DNA of 64,000 nt, from NCBI GenBank assembly GCA_947646735.1, contig CANTFK010000129.1, positions 533,253 to 597,252 of the forward strand, in the 5' to 3' direction. A program made the position numbers and the translations under genes. Under the pieces are notes generated by a model. The model saw only the letters and a list, made by a program, of their open reading frames with translations. It searched no databases and was not told where the DNA came from. Below, piece after piece: positions 11,434 through 28,312 of this stretch (within the stretch, counting starts at the first letter, position 1; each line of letters starts with the position of its first letter). This DNA is from Peronospora farinosa. Lineage: Eukaryota; Oomycota; Peronosporomycetes; Peronosporales; Peronosporaceae.

Positions 11434-14249
11434 ATGAATCGACAGACATTGGCTGAAGCTACGAGTTTACATGATGGTCCTGTGCCGGTGTACCTCATGG
11501 AGGAGATTGCAAGTACGTCTAGGAGCAACTTAAAGAATGGCTACACTGTCTTACGTTGCTTTTTATGTTGCTGGTATAGATGGTACAAAAAACAGTGACC
11601 GGGATGCCGAAAAAACAGCTGATTATATCCTTGGGCGACTGCACAAGAGCAACTTAAACGTGAAACTGAAGGCATTGCAGATAATTGCGGTTCGTGTTGC
11701 GAAAAATCGCGTTTTTGTTGACAAATTTGTCGTTTGGAGTTGAAAGTGGAGGGTTGTAATGTGATTGTGTGGCTAGTTTTGTATCAAAGAAGGCAGTCAT
11801 GTGTTTACAGAGGTTATTCGAGATGAAGAAGAGGAGATATCGATCTATTTACGTGCGTTCCGAGCGAGAGAGAGAGAGAAAAAAACGAGAAGAATTGGAT
11901 TTGACTCATGGGTGGGATGTTTGTCTTATTTTTTTAGAGTTTTCGGGAGCTTCGGATCCAGTATATGGAGATGAAAAATATCGTCGGATTCGAGTGGCAT
12001 CACAGGTTGAGACATGGAGAAATGAACGTGAATGTTCTTGTGAGAGTAGAGATAATTTACTTGTCATGTTATTGTTTTTTATTGTTGTAGGAAGTGCTGG
12101 TGAATTTACATGATGTAAGATCCCTTTCACGTCGGAATGGAGAACAACAGCAAGAACAATATATACAGCAACAACCTCTTCAAAATGGCGTGATCAGTGT
12201 GCAGGGGCAAGTTTCACGAGGAGATAATGCACCATTCTATGGCAATGCAAATGAAGGGTATAATCAACCGGAACGGCAGCACTCGAGTGTTGGTGGATCG
12301 TGGGGGCAGCCACTTCCTTCTCATCAGCCAGCATTGTATCAAGATAGCCCTTCTAAAGGCTTTAATGGGCCGTCTGAAGTAAGGTCCTTTGTTCCCCCGA
12401 GTGGAGGTGCCAGCAGCTATGGCGATAGTAGTGGACAGAATGGTGGTAGCGTAGGAGGACATGGCTATGTTCAAAATGGTGCGCAGAATGGATACGGTCA
12501 GAACGCGCCACCACAACAACAACAACAACCACAACAGGCAAGTGGGTTTAACTCGTGGGTATCCTCGTCGGGCACTGGGGGTGTGGCCTCGAAGAGCTCT
12601 GGTGCCGGTACATGGAGTAGTTCAGGTTATCAAAAGAAGGACGCTGCGGCGGATAATGAGCCGCGCTACAACTTATCCACAGGACGAGACAACCGCCCTA
12701 CTGTGTTGGTTGGCCACTCGCTTCATTTTCCCAAGCCGGCTGGGGGATTTGGTAGTAGCAATACAGGTGCGACGTCAGGACTTGGTGGTTTCAACAGCGG
12801 TACATACGATCCGAACGCTATTCGTGGTGCTATCGGTGCAAATGTGTACAATCCGAATGCGATGGGAAGCGATGCGCAGAGCGGCTTTAATAATCACCAG
12901 TCGGGTGGAACAGCTACGTATGCTGGTAACTCGAACCGTATGAGCGGCAATACTCACCGCATCGGAAGCATAGGTCTTCCAGTGAACGGACAGCCGCTCA
13001 GTGATGTCCCAACGACGGCTCTGGGCAAGAAGGCAGAAGTACTGAAAAAGATGGGTACAGCAGCGCTTGAAAAATGGGATCGCCGTAATATGGACAAATC
13101 GATGGCATCATCCTTGGCAGATCACGACGAATTGCGCGCCGGTCCGCAAGTTGTTGACCACAATTACTACCAGCCGAATGCCCAACAGGGAGCCGGTGGA
13201 GGTGACACTAGCAGGTATGCACTACTTGGCACAATCTGTTGTTATGGATTGGAATGTTCCCTCATCGCCGTTATTTTTTCACAGAGACTATGAGCGTACA
13301 ATGATAGACAACTTGTGCGCTCCGGCGGGCCTTTCGCGTGCGCCGCCTGCAGATGGTCTTAAGCGGTTTGTCGACCTTGCACAGACGCTAGATGCTCAAA
13401 CTATTGGGGACATCTTGCTTGACAAGCTAGAAGACGAAACGTGGCAAGTTCGTTTAAAGGGTTTACATGTGGTACTAGCCCTGTTTGATTCACCTGGTGT
13501 AGGACCATATCAGGAGTTTTTCGAGGAAAACGTAGAGGTCGTCGAAGAGGTTTGTTTTTGCTTTTCCAGGGTTATAGCATCCATTTTGCTAACTAAGCTT
13601 TTCGGGCACAGCTGCAACACGATGCCAAACCAAGTGTAGTATCAAAGGCGTTGCAGGTTTTGCATGCGCTCGGTTATGCAGATGAAATGGCTCCTCAGCC
13701 AAGCAGCAGACGTGTGGTTGCCAAACAATCTCAACGCAGTAGTTCCACAAAGAACCGCGTGCAGCAGCCGCAGCAGGAAGTAGATCTCCTTGGTTTTGGC
13801 TCACTCAGTCTTGAATCACCTGCGGGTTCTTTCGGCCATAGCGCTCAAGGTACATCGGATCTTTTTAGCTCTCCTATCACTGGACAGCCGCCAACGCTCC
13901 CAACACCTTTTCAGGAAGTTTCGGTACGTTCGGCATTTTGCTTTGTATTTAATAGCATTGAAAGCCTAATGCACGGAAACGTTTGTAGCTTTTGGATGGC
14001 TTGGACACACTAGGGAGTTCTTCGTCATATGACCCTTCCTACACTCAGCAGCGGCAAGCCGTTCCACCTCAGCAACAATATTACCAGCAGCCGGAGCAAG
14101 ATGGGCGTAACAAATCGTTGAGCCATTTTGAAAAGGACCTTTTTGCAATTGCCAACTCTCCGCGGACAGCTGCAAGCACGGCACCACATCCTGGGACCAG
14201 TGATGGTCCGAACCTCAGTGGCAGTCAGTCAGCATTTAACTTCTTGTAG
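11434..14249 (+). CDS. ENTH/VHS-like AP-4 accessory protein (tepsin-like)
   Basis: Probable clathrin- or AP-4-associated trafficking adaptor at the trans-Golgi. Eight exons splice in frame to 764 residues: 11434-11512, 11580-11689, 11777-11852, 11938-12005, 12091-13214, 13285-13549, 13612-13923, 13989-14249. The first ~110 residues form an ENTH domain (VKLKALQIIA, GSHVFTEVIRDEEEE, FSGASDPVYGDEKYRRIR, the last matching the tepsin 'GxxDPxxGDxxY' region). A long Gly/Ser/Gln/Asn-rich linker contains a poly-Gln run near 12520. A second helical domain (13285-13700; DETWQVRLKGLHVVLALFD) matches the VHS-like domain of tepsin. The C-terminus has LLGFGSL, like an adaptor-binding motif, and ends AFNFL. 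Tepsin is the best family match; a generic epsin is less likely because of the second domain. Confidence 0.8.
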
Positions 14250-14389
14250 AGTATCTGTGCAATCAATCTGCTTTTATCTGCTGAGAACGAGCTTAATGAA
14301 CTGAAATGCGTAGACCATAAGACAAAGCTCGACTAGAATAATACCTTGTGGCAGCATGAAGCACCTACCCGCTTAACATCATTCACAGC

Positions 14390-19028
<4,639 letters not shown>

Positions 19029-20675
19029 ATGGCCAAGCAGCCAATAATCCAAGCTGCATGGCGTTCCATGCCTTTAACTCGCATTTGTGAGCGCCATGCG
19101 ATACTAAAGACTGTACCTATGCGTAGTTGTAATTCGCTGTTTGTTTCTCCACCTCAGTATCCATTTACTGGCTTTGAAATCTTATTTTTAGGCACAGGAG
19201 CAGGATCACCATCCGTCCGACGTAATCCCACAGGCATTTGTATTCGTTTGGCACGTAGTAATTGGATGTTTGATTGTGCGGAAGGAAGTTTACGTCAATT
19301 GATTAAAAGTGTCGTCCGAGTACCTCTTACTACGAAATTCTTTGTCACACATTTACATGGCGATCACGTGTATGGACTGCCTGGTATTCTGTGTACATTG
19401 GACAATCATAATGCTGACTATAAAGACCCCGAGACGAGACTAAAGGTTCCACGACCTATTAATGTCTATGGACCACTGGGACTATTTTCGTACTTGAATA
19501 CGGCATTCTGTACGAGCAGTACGAGGCTAACGAATCTCAAGATTATCGTGCATGAATTAGTAGGTTCAGAGATGCTGAAAAAGACGTCGGCACATGAGAA
19601 ATTCATGCGGAATGCACCGAAACATCCAGTGAGTGAAGGGTATGGAGGTGTGAGAACGATGTGTATGTACTTAAAAGCTGAGTGGTGTCGTGAATCTAGA
19701 GTCTTCGACGCAAATGGATTCATGCCGAGTCGGATGGAAATGGAGATGTATGGAATGTCTTGGATGATGGCAAGTTTATTGTGAAAGCGGCTACGTTAAA
19801 GCACACTGTTACGAGCTTTGGGTAATCGAGCTGCTTTTATTTTCACTTTGTTATCGTGTAATTGGGGCTGACATGGCATTTTTGGGATATGAACTCAACA
19901 GATATGTCGTTGAGGAATACACTTTTCCTGGAAAATTAGACGTAGATGCCCTACGCGAACGAGGCTTACCGCCAGGACCAAATTATCGTAAACTCAAATT
20001 AGGGGAAAGCGTCGAATTACCGAATGGAGAAATTCTTCACGCATCCGAGGTTCGTGAACAGTGATATGCTTGACTGAAGCATTTACCCACTCTGGCTAAT
20101 TTCTTGGACTGGAATCTTTTCCAGGTGATTGGACCCAAGGCTCGTGGACGTAAGGTAGCAATCCTTGGTGATACTGCTGATTCCTCCCGGATGTATGACA
20201 TAGCACAGAACTGCGATGTACGTACGATACGCGTGCATTTCAGAATAGTGATGTACTTGTGCTATGTGGACCTGACTAATGAGCTGTGTTGTTTCATTCT
20301 GGCAGGTTTTGGTCCACGAAGCAACGCTAAGCCATAGAATGTTCAAACAGGTACGAAGTATTTGATGCAAAAGGTGTCAGCAATGATCTTTCACTTATTA
20401 AACGAATTGCTCGTTCGTGGCTTGAATGCTATTTGTAGGCGGTACATCGTGGACACTCGACGGCTCGCATGGCAGGGCACGCAGCAAAGAAAATAAACGC
20501 GACATTACTCGCTTTGACGCATTTTAGCCACCGGTTCCGGCACTGGTCGGCTGACTTCAACGCATTTACAACACTTCATCTGGCATTAGAAGCCCAGGAA
20601 TCGTTTGGTCGACGAGCAGTTGTGCCTGCATCTGACTTCCTTCGCATTCCCATCCCGCGTCCACCTCACGAATAA
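19029..20675 (+). CDS. RNase Z, short (ElaC-type) tRNA 3' endonuclease
   Basis: Metallo-beta-lactamase-fold enzyme that removes the 3' trailer of pre-tRNAs. Six exons splice in frame to 414 residues: 19029-19628, 19700-19821, 19902-20049, 20125-20217, 20306-20350, 20439-20675. Motifs: LGTGAGSPSVRRNPTG, the metal-binding HLHGDHVYGLPG, LKHTVTSFGY, the exosite-linked LPPGPNYRKLK, LGDTADS, HEATLS and THFSHRF with its metal-binding His. The 71-bp intron 19629-19699 (GTGAGT...CTAG) removes an apparent frame change; without it the catalytic domain looks broken. Length and motif set fit the short form (ElaC/ELAC1) rather than the long ELAC2. The first 40 residues may be a targeting sequence (basic, no acidic residue before Glu21). 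Confidence 0.9.
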
Positions 20676-20880
20676 AGAATTCACAGAATATACAAGAATG
20701 CTGTAGGCAGCCGGGTTTGTACAGAGTAATGCCTGAACAGAAGTTATTTCAGCATCCTCTGCGTTCAATTCTTGAACCAGTTTTGTGATAGAGTGCCAAA
20801 GTCAAAGCGACTTACACCCTACCACCTTTACACTTCGAAATACAGGTTGCGTAAGTAGCAATGTGTGTATATCTTGAATC

Positions 20881-23046
20881 TTAATTAGTGAAAGGTATGT
20901 GAATACCACTGAAAAAGCTCTGCTTTGGACTTGTGTAGCCCTGCTTGGCAACCTCAATCACCTTTACCACGTTCGTTGACGACGATACATCATCGTCCAG
21001 TCCATGAACGAGAATTGCTATTTCTCCGCTCTTTATCAAACCCGCATCCTTTGCGTATTCGATGGCTTTTCGGGTAAGATCTTCTACACCTGTCATGGAT
21101 CCTACCAACAGTGCCGTTACTCCTCTGTAACCAAATAGTAGAAAGTAGCGTCAGTAAATGTTTACCTTCGGTCTAGAAGAGACATCAAACGTACCGTGAT
21201 ACCCCAGAGAGCTGACGCGACGTTAAAGTAGAGGATGTTACAGCTAATATGTTGGCTTTTGGACGATACTTGGCGAGCAGCTTCGTACTTGAGCCTGTGT
21301 CAGTGATCGAAATGATCAGCTTGATGTCCATGTCCAAAGAAATCTCAACAGCCGAACTGGCGACATTTTCGCAAAGGCTTACGTGCTTACTGCTGGCACG
21401 GTGCAGGCGGTATACTTCCGCATAGTCGAGCGCTTGCTCTGCCTCGATACAAATTCTGGCCATGGTTTCCACTGCCTCCCTCGGGTACATGCCTTTGGCT
21501 GTTTCTGCTGATAACATCATGGCATCCGTGCCATCTAGCACTGCGTTTGCCACATCAGTGCACTCTGCGTTGGATGGCATCATTTTTTTTGTCATGGATT
21601 GTAACATTTGTGTGGAAGTGACCACAGGCTTAGCAGCGCGATTGGCCTTGCCAATAATCATCTTCTGCGCCAAGAATACTCGTTCAGGTGACAGCTCCAT
21701 ACCAAGGTCGCCACGGCTTACGTGGATACCATCAGCCTCAGCAACAATCTCGTCAATATTTTGCAGAGCCTCCTGGCTTTCAATCTTTGCATGAACGCGA
21801 ATGTGTCGACCTGCTTCGCCAAGACACTTCCGTATCGCTCGCACATTGGCAGCTGAGCGCACAAAAGACCCTGACACAATGTCTACTCCATTTGGAATCG
21901 CAAAATTTAGCAGATCATCCTTGTCTTTTTCGGTAATACCGGGTATCTGAATAGCCGCTCCTACCATTCAAGAGATACTTCAAATTTAGATCAAGAGCAC
22001 GAAGCAATTATTGCTGCAATACAAGCAACATACCTGGCAGATTGATGTTCTTCTTCTCTTCCAGCACATGATCATTATGCACTCGCACAATGATTGACTC
22101 TGGTAAGCATTCTATCACTGTCATAATTAAACTCCCGTCGTCACACAAAATCTTGGAACCAATTGACACCGAGGTTGGCAACTGCTCATACGTGCATGCA
22201 ACACGAGAGCTGTCACCTTCTAGTCCATAATCCGTAGTAATTTCTAGTGTCTGTCCAGCCTAATGCCCCACAAACAAAAAGCAGCAATCTCAATTAGCGA
22301 CAACATATCCAACTCCATTCATCTTCATACCTACCAAAAACTGCACACCTTCAATTGTACCGGTCGATGTCCTTTTAAAAAGCCACTCCGGATTTCCGGT
22401 CCTTTCGTATCCAACAACACAGCACAATGACATCTCGGTCGTGTGGCCATTGCTTTTCTCAAATTTATTAGACTTTTCATGTGTAATTCATGGTCTCCAT
22501 GGGAAAAATTTAGCCTTGCCACATTCATCCCTGCATCCAATAATTGACCTAGTAGCACCAGTAGAATGTCAGTCTTCATTCAATATATCACTAATAAAGC
22601 ATAAACCACTGCAATTGTCGCACCCAGCATCTCAACAGACCACGATGCTGGTCCAATAGCACAAATAATCTTTGTCTTGCGTGCTCGAGTAGTAGTCGGT
22701 GTCAAAATCTGCTTGATATCAATCCCGACGTGGAAATACTACAAAACAAATATGAATCATACTTAAGTAACACAAAAGTAACTGTAGTACCAAAGACAAT
22801 CCATCTTACCGCAGGTTTTCGTGCAGTAGACGACGAGTCAGGCTTAAAGACATGAGTATTATCCGAGTGAAAGCGATGCCAACTGCCGAAACGCACGGGT
22901 GGGAAGCCACTCACACGGACTTGATCGTAAGCAAATGATGGAGTGTGCAAGATGTCGTCGTCCTTGGACCAACGACGTGGTCGTTCTGGATGCATCAACG
23001 TCCCTGTTCGAGGATTTATTCTACCTGTCGTGTAGCGTTCCGTCAT
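20881..23046 (-). CDS. Pyruvate kinase with N-terminal extension
   Basis: Last ATP-yielding step of glycolysis (phosphoenolpyruvate to pyruvate). Six exons splice to 595 residues: 23046-22810, 22738-22624, 22548-22349, 22259-22034, 21960-21195, 21124-20881. Family motifs in order: KTKIICAIGPAS, MNVARLNFSHG, DTKGPEIRSG, LKAGQTLEITTDYG across a junction, the active-site strand RVHAKIESQEAL (catalytic Lys in KIE), HVSRGDLGMEL, STQML, DGTDAMMLSAETAKG, and the C-terminal allosteric domain. The first ~80 residues before the barrel (TERYTTGRINPRTG...) lie outside the canonical enzyme; they do not look like a classical targeting peptide and could be oomycete-specific. Divergent from the PH protein, 145 bp apart. 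Confidence 0.93.
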
Positions 23047-23191
23047 ACTTCGCTCTTCACTTTTAATAGTAGTAATATTATCGACGGCTTTAGTGATAAT
23101 AGCTATAAAAATAGTATTATTTTTTCGACCCTAAATAATATCATTTGCTTCTTCAACCCTACGTAATTATAGACCCGCGGGTCCAGCCTGA
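23047..23191. promoter_or_regulatory. 145-bp divergent promoter (pyruvate kinase / PH protein)
   Basis: AT-rich spacer between two divergent start codons, with an A/T run near 23100-23120. Confidence 0.45.
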
Positions 23192-24884
23192 ATGCAAACA
23201 CCCAAAATAATCACCGTAAATAGGTTAAATTGGGTACCGCAACAAAGTTTTGCCATGTTGGACATGGATCAGAGCGTCAAGGACGCGTTTGTGCACAACG
23301 AGGACAATGCTTCTATTATTCTAGACGATAAGGTATCGCGAAATACACCGTGGACGCCCAAGAGCTTAGGACGAGCAAAGACGGCCATTATTTACAAAGT
23401 GGGTTACTGTCAATCGCACAGCTATACTGATATACCTGTGTAGATTTGTCTAAAAGTCTCACGTAATTTGTGCATGTGTCTCTTTAATTCTTGGTAGCAA
23501 ACATTAAACGACACGTTATTAGTACTGGAACGTAATATCTTGTTTCTTAGTGGATGGGTGCCGTATTTTGTGTCTTTGCAAGAAGATAGTATCCTTTTGT
23601 TTGCCACTCGTGAACGATGGGAACAGGGACTGAAGCCTGATAAGGTATTAGTGGTGGTATAATGAAGCTTTTTACGGCCTTTTAACGTTCATTTTACACT
23701 TCTTTTCATACTCTCACAGGTAATTGAGCTGCACCACATGTTGCTGCTTGGAGACATGCAAGTTGATGTGGTCGAAAACTGCTCCTCGCTGCAGAACAAG
23801 GATGGTAACGTACGACTTTTTCGTCGTAAGATTGTAGAAATAGATGAGATAGACGAGGTAAGGCTTGCTTGGTAGGTTTGTCTCGGGCTAAAGAATGGCT
23901 GTACAATTCTGAGTGGCTGTTACCGTGTAGGATCAGAATGAGGAGTTTCGACAGAGTTTGGCTGTGTCATCAAGGAGCAGAATGGACAAAATTATTGTAA
24001 ATAAGCCAAATGCGAGTACACGCTGCGTCCTGGAATTCAGCTCATACAATATGAACACGTTCGAGTTGTGGACAAAAGCAATTCGCCACATCTTGGTCAA
24101 TAGACGAGAAGTACATGTCAGAAGTTCACGCAATAACCAGAGCAAGGAAGACACAGATATGACACCTAGCGACAGATCAAACAAGAGCTGGGTATCTCCG
24201 GGGCAAGATTCCAAGGTGACTTTGCTTCAAAGTGAAATATGGTGCAACCGTGTGCTTTCCGGCGAGAAGCTGAAAGCTGAATCCGAAATTCGGCGGATCG
24301 TTGCGATGGAAAAGCTAGTGGCTCAAGTCACTCACCCACAAATGGCGCTATTGGTCTATGAGAAGGTAAGCCGTGTGCACGAATTGTTTTCGGCCAACAG
24401 TAGGCGAGAAATTGAGGGTCTTGGCGGAAGGGAAGCCCCCATTTCAGCAGAGGTTCTGAACTTCTTTGCGGACCATCTCAAGAGAAAGTATTCCGTTTTC
24501 TTGATCCTTGCATTAGCCTATGGGGTCAAAGAGGAAGAAATTCGAGAAGCACACGAGCGAATGTGTCAAGATAGCGCTGCTGTGAATGCAGGAGTTGGTG
24601 GTGGTAGCGGCGAGCAGGAACGAACCGCTGCTTCTTACGGTTTCGAAGACCCGGAGAGCCTTCAGTTGTATGAAAAATATCGCGATTCGGCGTTACATTA
24701 CCACAAAATGAACTACGGTGACACAAGTGCTGCAGAGGAAGAAGATGCGATTATGCACCTTCCCGTTATGCTGCAAGTTGCCATCGTTAGACAAGACCTT
24801 GAAGAATCAGGGGCAATGCTCTCCATTTTAAACACCGTCAAGGATCGGCTAGTGGAGCATTGTGCCCAGCAGAATGATTCCTAG
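23192..24884 (+). CDS. PH-domain protein of unknown role
   Basis: Four exons (23192-23398, 23498-23644, 23720-23857, 23931-24884) join in frame to 481 residues. Residues about 80-220 read as a pleckstrin-homology fold: FLSGWVPYFVSLQEDSILLF, then strands around the exon 3 sequence, closing with the typical C-terminal helix NTFELWTKAIRHIL. The rest (about 240-481) is helical and charged and includes VAQVTHPQMALLVYEKVSRV and LNFFADHLKRKYSVFLILAL. I do not recognise a catalytic domain. Likely a membrane- or phosphoinositide-associated adaptor. No signal peptide or transmembrane segment. Confidence 0.75.
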
Positions 24885-25003
24885 TACATTCGTCTGCTTG
24901 GATTGACTTTGAAGTCATCTGTACCATTGACATGCTGCTGACACAAACTCACGACAATGATGTAAATATAAATGAGCTCCTACTTCTTGGCGTGTTTGAG
25001 CGA

Positions 25004-25332
25004 TCACACTTGTGCCTCGAAGGACACTGCGTCAGCCGCAAGAGCTGCATCAATATGGTCGTGAATCTCGTGCACCAAGTGCCGAAAATTCGAGTCGGTT
25101 AAGTACTGCCTCACGAGTACAGCCATGTCACTGTCCACTTGAACTTCCGACTGGACTGAGGGTATCCCTGAATCTTCAACAAGTGGGTCGATTTCTAGTA
25201 GCAATGCAAAAGTTAGACTGGAATTGGCATGGCTATGTTCTACTATTGGTAGACAATACCCCACGTATCCATCATGGCTTCAGCAGCTCGTAGTGTCTCC
25301 TCCTGGTCTCGTAATCGAACTCTGTAGCTCAT
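25004..25332 (-). CDS. Small two-exon protein, 87 aa, unknown
   Basis: Exon 1 (25332-25260) starts MSYRVRLRDQEETLRAAEAM and exon 2 (25194-25004) continues EIDPLVEDSGIPSVQ...; the 65-bp intron has GT...CTAG ends and the join is in frame. The product is acidic and helical with the segment LVRQYLTDSNFRHLVHEIHD. I do not recognise the family. It is convergent with the PH-protein gene (120 bp gap). Confidence 0.6.
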
Positions 25333-25398
25333 AAGTTAAACCAGATTAGCTACAGCTTTAGTTTACAATAGTATTGCCATCTATATTTGTGGCGTCTA

Positions 25399-25707
25399 TT
25401 ACGTTAGAGCATTGTTGTTGTCCACAGTAACTCGCAATAGTCTTCCTCTCACTCGTACACTCTTAATGCGAGTATGCGAGATACTTAACACAGTAGTAGA
25501 GCTTGACGATGAAGAAGCCACGCCCAGTTTTAAGTACCGATCCGTCACAATCATCACGAATCGTCGACATAGTGCCTCGAGCCCTCCACGCGTCCCGGGG
25601 GCTCCTCGATGCCGCACAACTTGCACTTCGTACATGGTAATGAATGCAGCAGTATACACTTTCAATAATAGGCATCGGAGTTGCACTTCAACTACCGTGA
25701 CCATCAC
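25399..25707 (-). CDS. Possible small ORF, 102 aa, uncertain
   Basis: A 102-codon frame whose C-terminal half (RFVMIVTDRYLKLGVASSSS, then ISHTRIKSVRVRGRLLRVTV) has alternating beta-strand character. The opposite strand is also open over nearly the same span, so strand choice is uncertain; I prefer this one because its residue pattern looks more protein-like. A hidden intron in the first 30 codons is possible. Confidence 0.3.
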   Translation of the reverse strand: MMVTVVEVQLRCLLLKVYTAAFITMYEVQVVRHRGAPGTRGGLEALCRRFVMIVTDRYLKLGVASSSSSSTTVLSISHTRIKSVRVRGRLLRVTVDNNNALT

Positions 25708-25879
25708 TCTGATTTAAAGTGGTTGATAAATAAAGGGACTTATCTTGCAAATGGACGTTTAAGCGTGCGCTTGAACAAGGGCGTAAGTAAACAAGCAATC
25801 AAAAATAATTTACCTTTAGTAATGATCTACGGTGCATCTGCTTAGTACAACAATTTGGCGCAGCTTTGTGTAAAAGGGT

Positions 25880-28312
25880 TCAAGCTTCGCCTGCCAAAGT
25901 ATGCAATTGGACGCTACGACGGCCTGTAAAAGCAGCGTCAAGCATCTCATCTTCGTCCACGAGGAACGAGTTGGTCGTGTCACTCACGTAACTAAACTTG
26001 CCGAATGAGTCATGATCCATTTCCGATCTAGCTCGACGGCTGCGATTGCGAGGGGTTTTCCATGGAAAAATGATGCTGAAGATATTGCCCGTGGACGCCG
26101 TCTTCGAGGCAAGGTACTTGTCAAAGTTTATGTCGGGGCTCTTCATTCGTTCCTCCGCCTTTGACATGGGTGCTGGAACCCAAGGCGGAGTGATCTTCTT
26201 ACGTAGGACCATGCTCCATCGAACATCCTTGAAGAACGGATGCGTCAGAATGTCGCTGGTCTGATGTGCACCGAGACGCTTGTTCGGGTCCTTCTCCAGC
26301 AAGCCCAGAATGAGGCTACGAGCCTCCGGATTAATGCCACACTTGGACGGAAATTTCACAGGCTCCTTCTCGATAAGCTTGTACAGCACTGACACGTTTA
26401 GGTGATGGAACGGTCGCTTTGCAAGCAACATCTCGTACAGCAAGATTCCCAGGCACCACCAATCAACAGCCTTGCCATAGTCACGCGAACGCTTCGGCTT
26501 CAGCAGCTCAGGGGCCGTATATGCCGGTGAGCCCGCCATTGTACGAGCACCCGACATTTGGTTTACATTCGTTTTTGAAAGGCCAAAGTCAACCAGCGCA
26601 ACATTGCCATCAGCGTCAAGCATTATGTTGTCAGGCTTGAGGTCACGGTACACAATGTCGCACGCGTGTAAGTGCGACAGGGCTAGCACAATCTGAGCGG
26701 CGTAAAATTTGACACGGTCCAGGTCAAGCAGAATCTTCACACGGTGCTCTTTGTTATTCGAGAAGCGGTTCATGTGCGTATATAAGCTGCCACCAGGGTA
26801 GTAGTCCATGCCCAAGAAAACTCGAGACTGGCTTTGAAATGAAAAGCGTAGTGGCGCAATGAACGGGTGATGCACGTCACGCAGTATTCGCATCTCCGTC
26901 TTCGTACGCACCTTATCGTAATTCGACATTGAACTCTTTTCCAAAATTTTCACTGCAAAAATCTCGCCCGTGTTTTTGCGCTCAGCTAGTACCACCGTGC
27001 CAAATGTTCCCTTGCCCAAAACACGATTCACGTGAAAATGCTGGATTGACAAGGACAAAACACGCTTCGATGTTGAGGCCTGGAACGCACGTTCCGCCTT
27101 AGCAGCTTTCCGTTCCGCGTCCGTCATTTGAAAAGCAGCAATGTCGACTTCAATCTGCATCTGAAGACCCAGTACACGGCCACCAGGGCTCAGCTGGATC
27201 TCGTCACGCGTGGTAAACGTGAACTCGCGCTTAAGCGACTTGTTCCAAATCGTACCAGCAGCCAGCACTTGTAGCACATTTGGCTGCTTCGTGGTCATGT
27301 ATCGGGACACGGCAAATCTCTTGAACAGCACGAAACGCGAAAAGCCCAGCACAACGCCGACAAGACCTTCTCGTCCGTAGAACTTTGTTGAGGGCAAGAA
27401 CTCACACGGGTAACTGACCGATACGATCATGTCGGGTGAGCAGATCGGGAAGAGCGAAATGAGGTTTGCCGCCGAATCGTCGACGCCCGTCTGTTCCAAG
27501 AACTGAGTCGTCCACATGGAGTAGAACTGCTTAATAGTCGCCAAGTTGCGAGCTTTCCAGTCCCCTGACGATCGTACAGTCTGAGACAACGAGTTCCCCG
27601 CTGAAAAGGGGAGTGTGGTACTAGCCCCAGGGTTCCACTGAGACACACGTCCACTTTGAGGATCAGAGTCACGTCCATTAGACGCGCCACTAAAGCTCTG
27701 TCCGGGCTTCTGTCCGCTAGCGTTTTGCACAGTCTGTTGCAACATTTTGACCCAAATCTCGCACTCAATGCTAGAGCGCGTGTACATGGCAAAGATTTTG
27801 TTAATCGTAGTGGTAATGAGCACACCATTGGAGCGATTGGGATCACGTGAGGCCCCCGTGACCGTTACACGGCCACGAAACTTTTCCGTGTCTGTCTTGG
27901 CCATGTCCTTGCTCACATAATAACTAAAGGTCGTCCCCGAGAGCACAGCGTAGCGGTATCGCCACGAGCGTACAACATGTCCCTGTTTCCAGATGTAACC
28001 TTCCCAGTCGGTCTCAAAGATGTCCTCAAAGGCACAGGTGAGGTCTGGTGACACACTAAGACGTGTGCGGTTCGGGGCCCCACTGCCGGTGCCGCTACGT
28101 TCTGTGACAGACGAACAACTAACTGATCCATCAAAAAAGTCTTCACCTTCGTGGCCATAGACGGTAGTACTCGGGCGGAGACTGTACGACTGCGCGCGGT
28201 TGTCGTAGCGATTGGGACCGCGACTGGAGCCCAACATCACACTGGAACGTTCTCGTAGCGCCATAGCGTTGGCGTCTGCAGCCGAGAAAAGAGTGATCCG
28301 CTGGCGATGCAT
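25880..28312 (-). CDS. AGC-family protein kinase with PH and NTF2-like domains
   Basis: Single exon, 810 residues. PH domain at about 102-196 ([20 protein letters not shown] ... [10 protein letters not shown]). Residues 256-395 ([11 protein letters not shown] ... [14 protein letters not shown] ... [11 protein letters not shown]) resemble an NTF2/SnoaL-like fold. Kinase domain from 426: glycine loop GKGTFGTV (433-440), VAIK-type Lys455 (AVK), catalytic loop YRDLKPDN with Asp557, DFG at 575-577, activation segment ending TAPELL. Tyr in place of His before RD is normal for AGC kinases. The C-terminal tail carries the hydrophobic motif FGKFSY (770-775), the site phosphorylated in AKT/S6K-type enzymes. 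All catalytic residues are present, so it should be an active Ser/Thr kinase, probably recruited to membranes by the PH domain. Confidence 0.93.
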   Translation of the reverse strand: MHRQRITLFSAADANAMALRERSSVMLGSSRGPNRYDNRAQSYSLRPSTTVYGHEGEDFFDGSVSCSSVTERSGTGSGAPNRTRLSVSPDLTCAFEDIFETDWEGYIWKQGHVVRSWRYRYAVLSGTTFSYYVSKDMAKTDTEKFRGRVTVTGASRDPNRSNGVLITTTINKIFAMYTRSSIECEIWVKMLQQTVQNASGQKPGQSFSGASNGRDSDPQSGRVSQWNPGASTTLPFSAGNSLSQTVRSSGDWKARNLATIKQFYSMWTTQFLEQTGVDDSAANLISLFPICSPDMIVSVSYPCEFLPSTKFYGREGLVGVVLGFSRFVLFKRFAVSRYMTTKQPNVLQVLAAGTIWNKSLKREFTFTTRDEIQLSPGGRVLGLQMQIEVDIAAFQMTDAERKAAKAERAFQASTSKRVLSLSIQHFHVNRVLGKGTFGTVVLAERKNTGEIFAVKILEKSSMSNYDKVRTKTEMRILRDVHHPFIAPLRFSFQSQSRVFLGMDYYPGGSLYTHMNRFSNNKEHRVKILLDLDRVKFYAAQIVLALSHLHACDIVYRDLKPDNIMLDADGNVALVDFGLSKTNVNQMSGARTMAGSPAYTAPELLKPKRSRDYGKAVDWWCLGILLYEMLLAKRPFHHLNVSVLYKLIEKEPVKFPSKCGINPEARSLILGLLEKDPNKRLGAHQTSDILTHPFFKDVRWSMVLRKKITPPWVPAPMSKAEERMKSPDINFDKYLASKTASTGNIFSIIFPWKTPRNRSRRARSEMDHDSFGKFSYVSDTTNSFLVDEDEMLDAAFTGRRSVQLHTLAGEA

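Noticed and set aside
12515..12540. CAA repeat as a microsatellite feature
   Set aside because: It encodes a short poly-Gln run in the tepsin-like linker, ordinary for such linkers.
19600..19830. Apparent frameshift in RNase Z
   Set aside because: A 71-bp intron (19629-19699, GTGAGT...CTAG) joins the frames in phase and removes the break.
22250..22360. Apparent frame change in pyruvate kinase
   Set aside because: Splicing from 22349 to 22259 gives the family-typical LKAGQTLEITTDYG, so it is an ordinary intron.
25412..25717. Plus-strand ORF opposite 25399-25707
   Set aside because: It looks less protein-like than the minus reading, and neither has a recognised domain; only the minus frame is listed, with low confidence.
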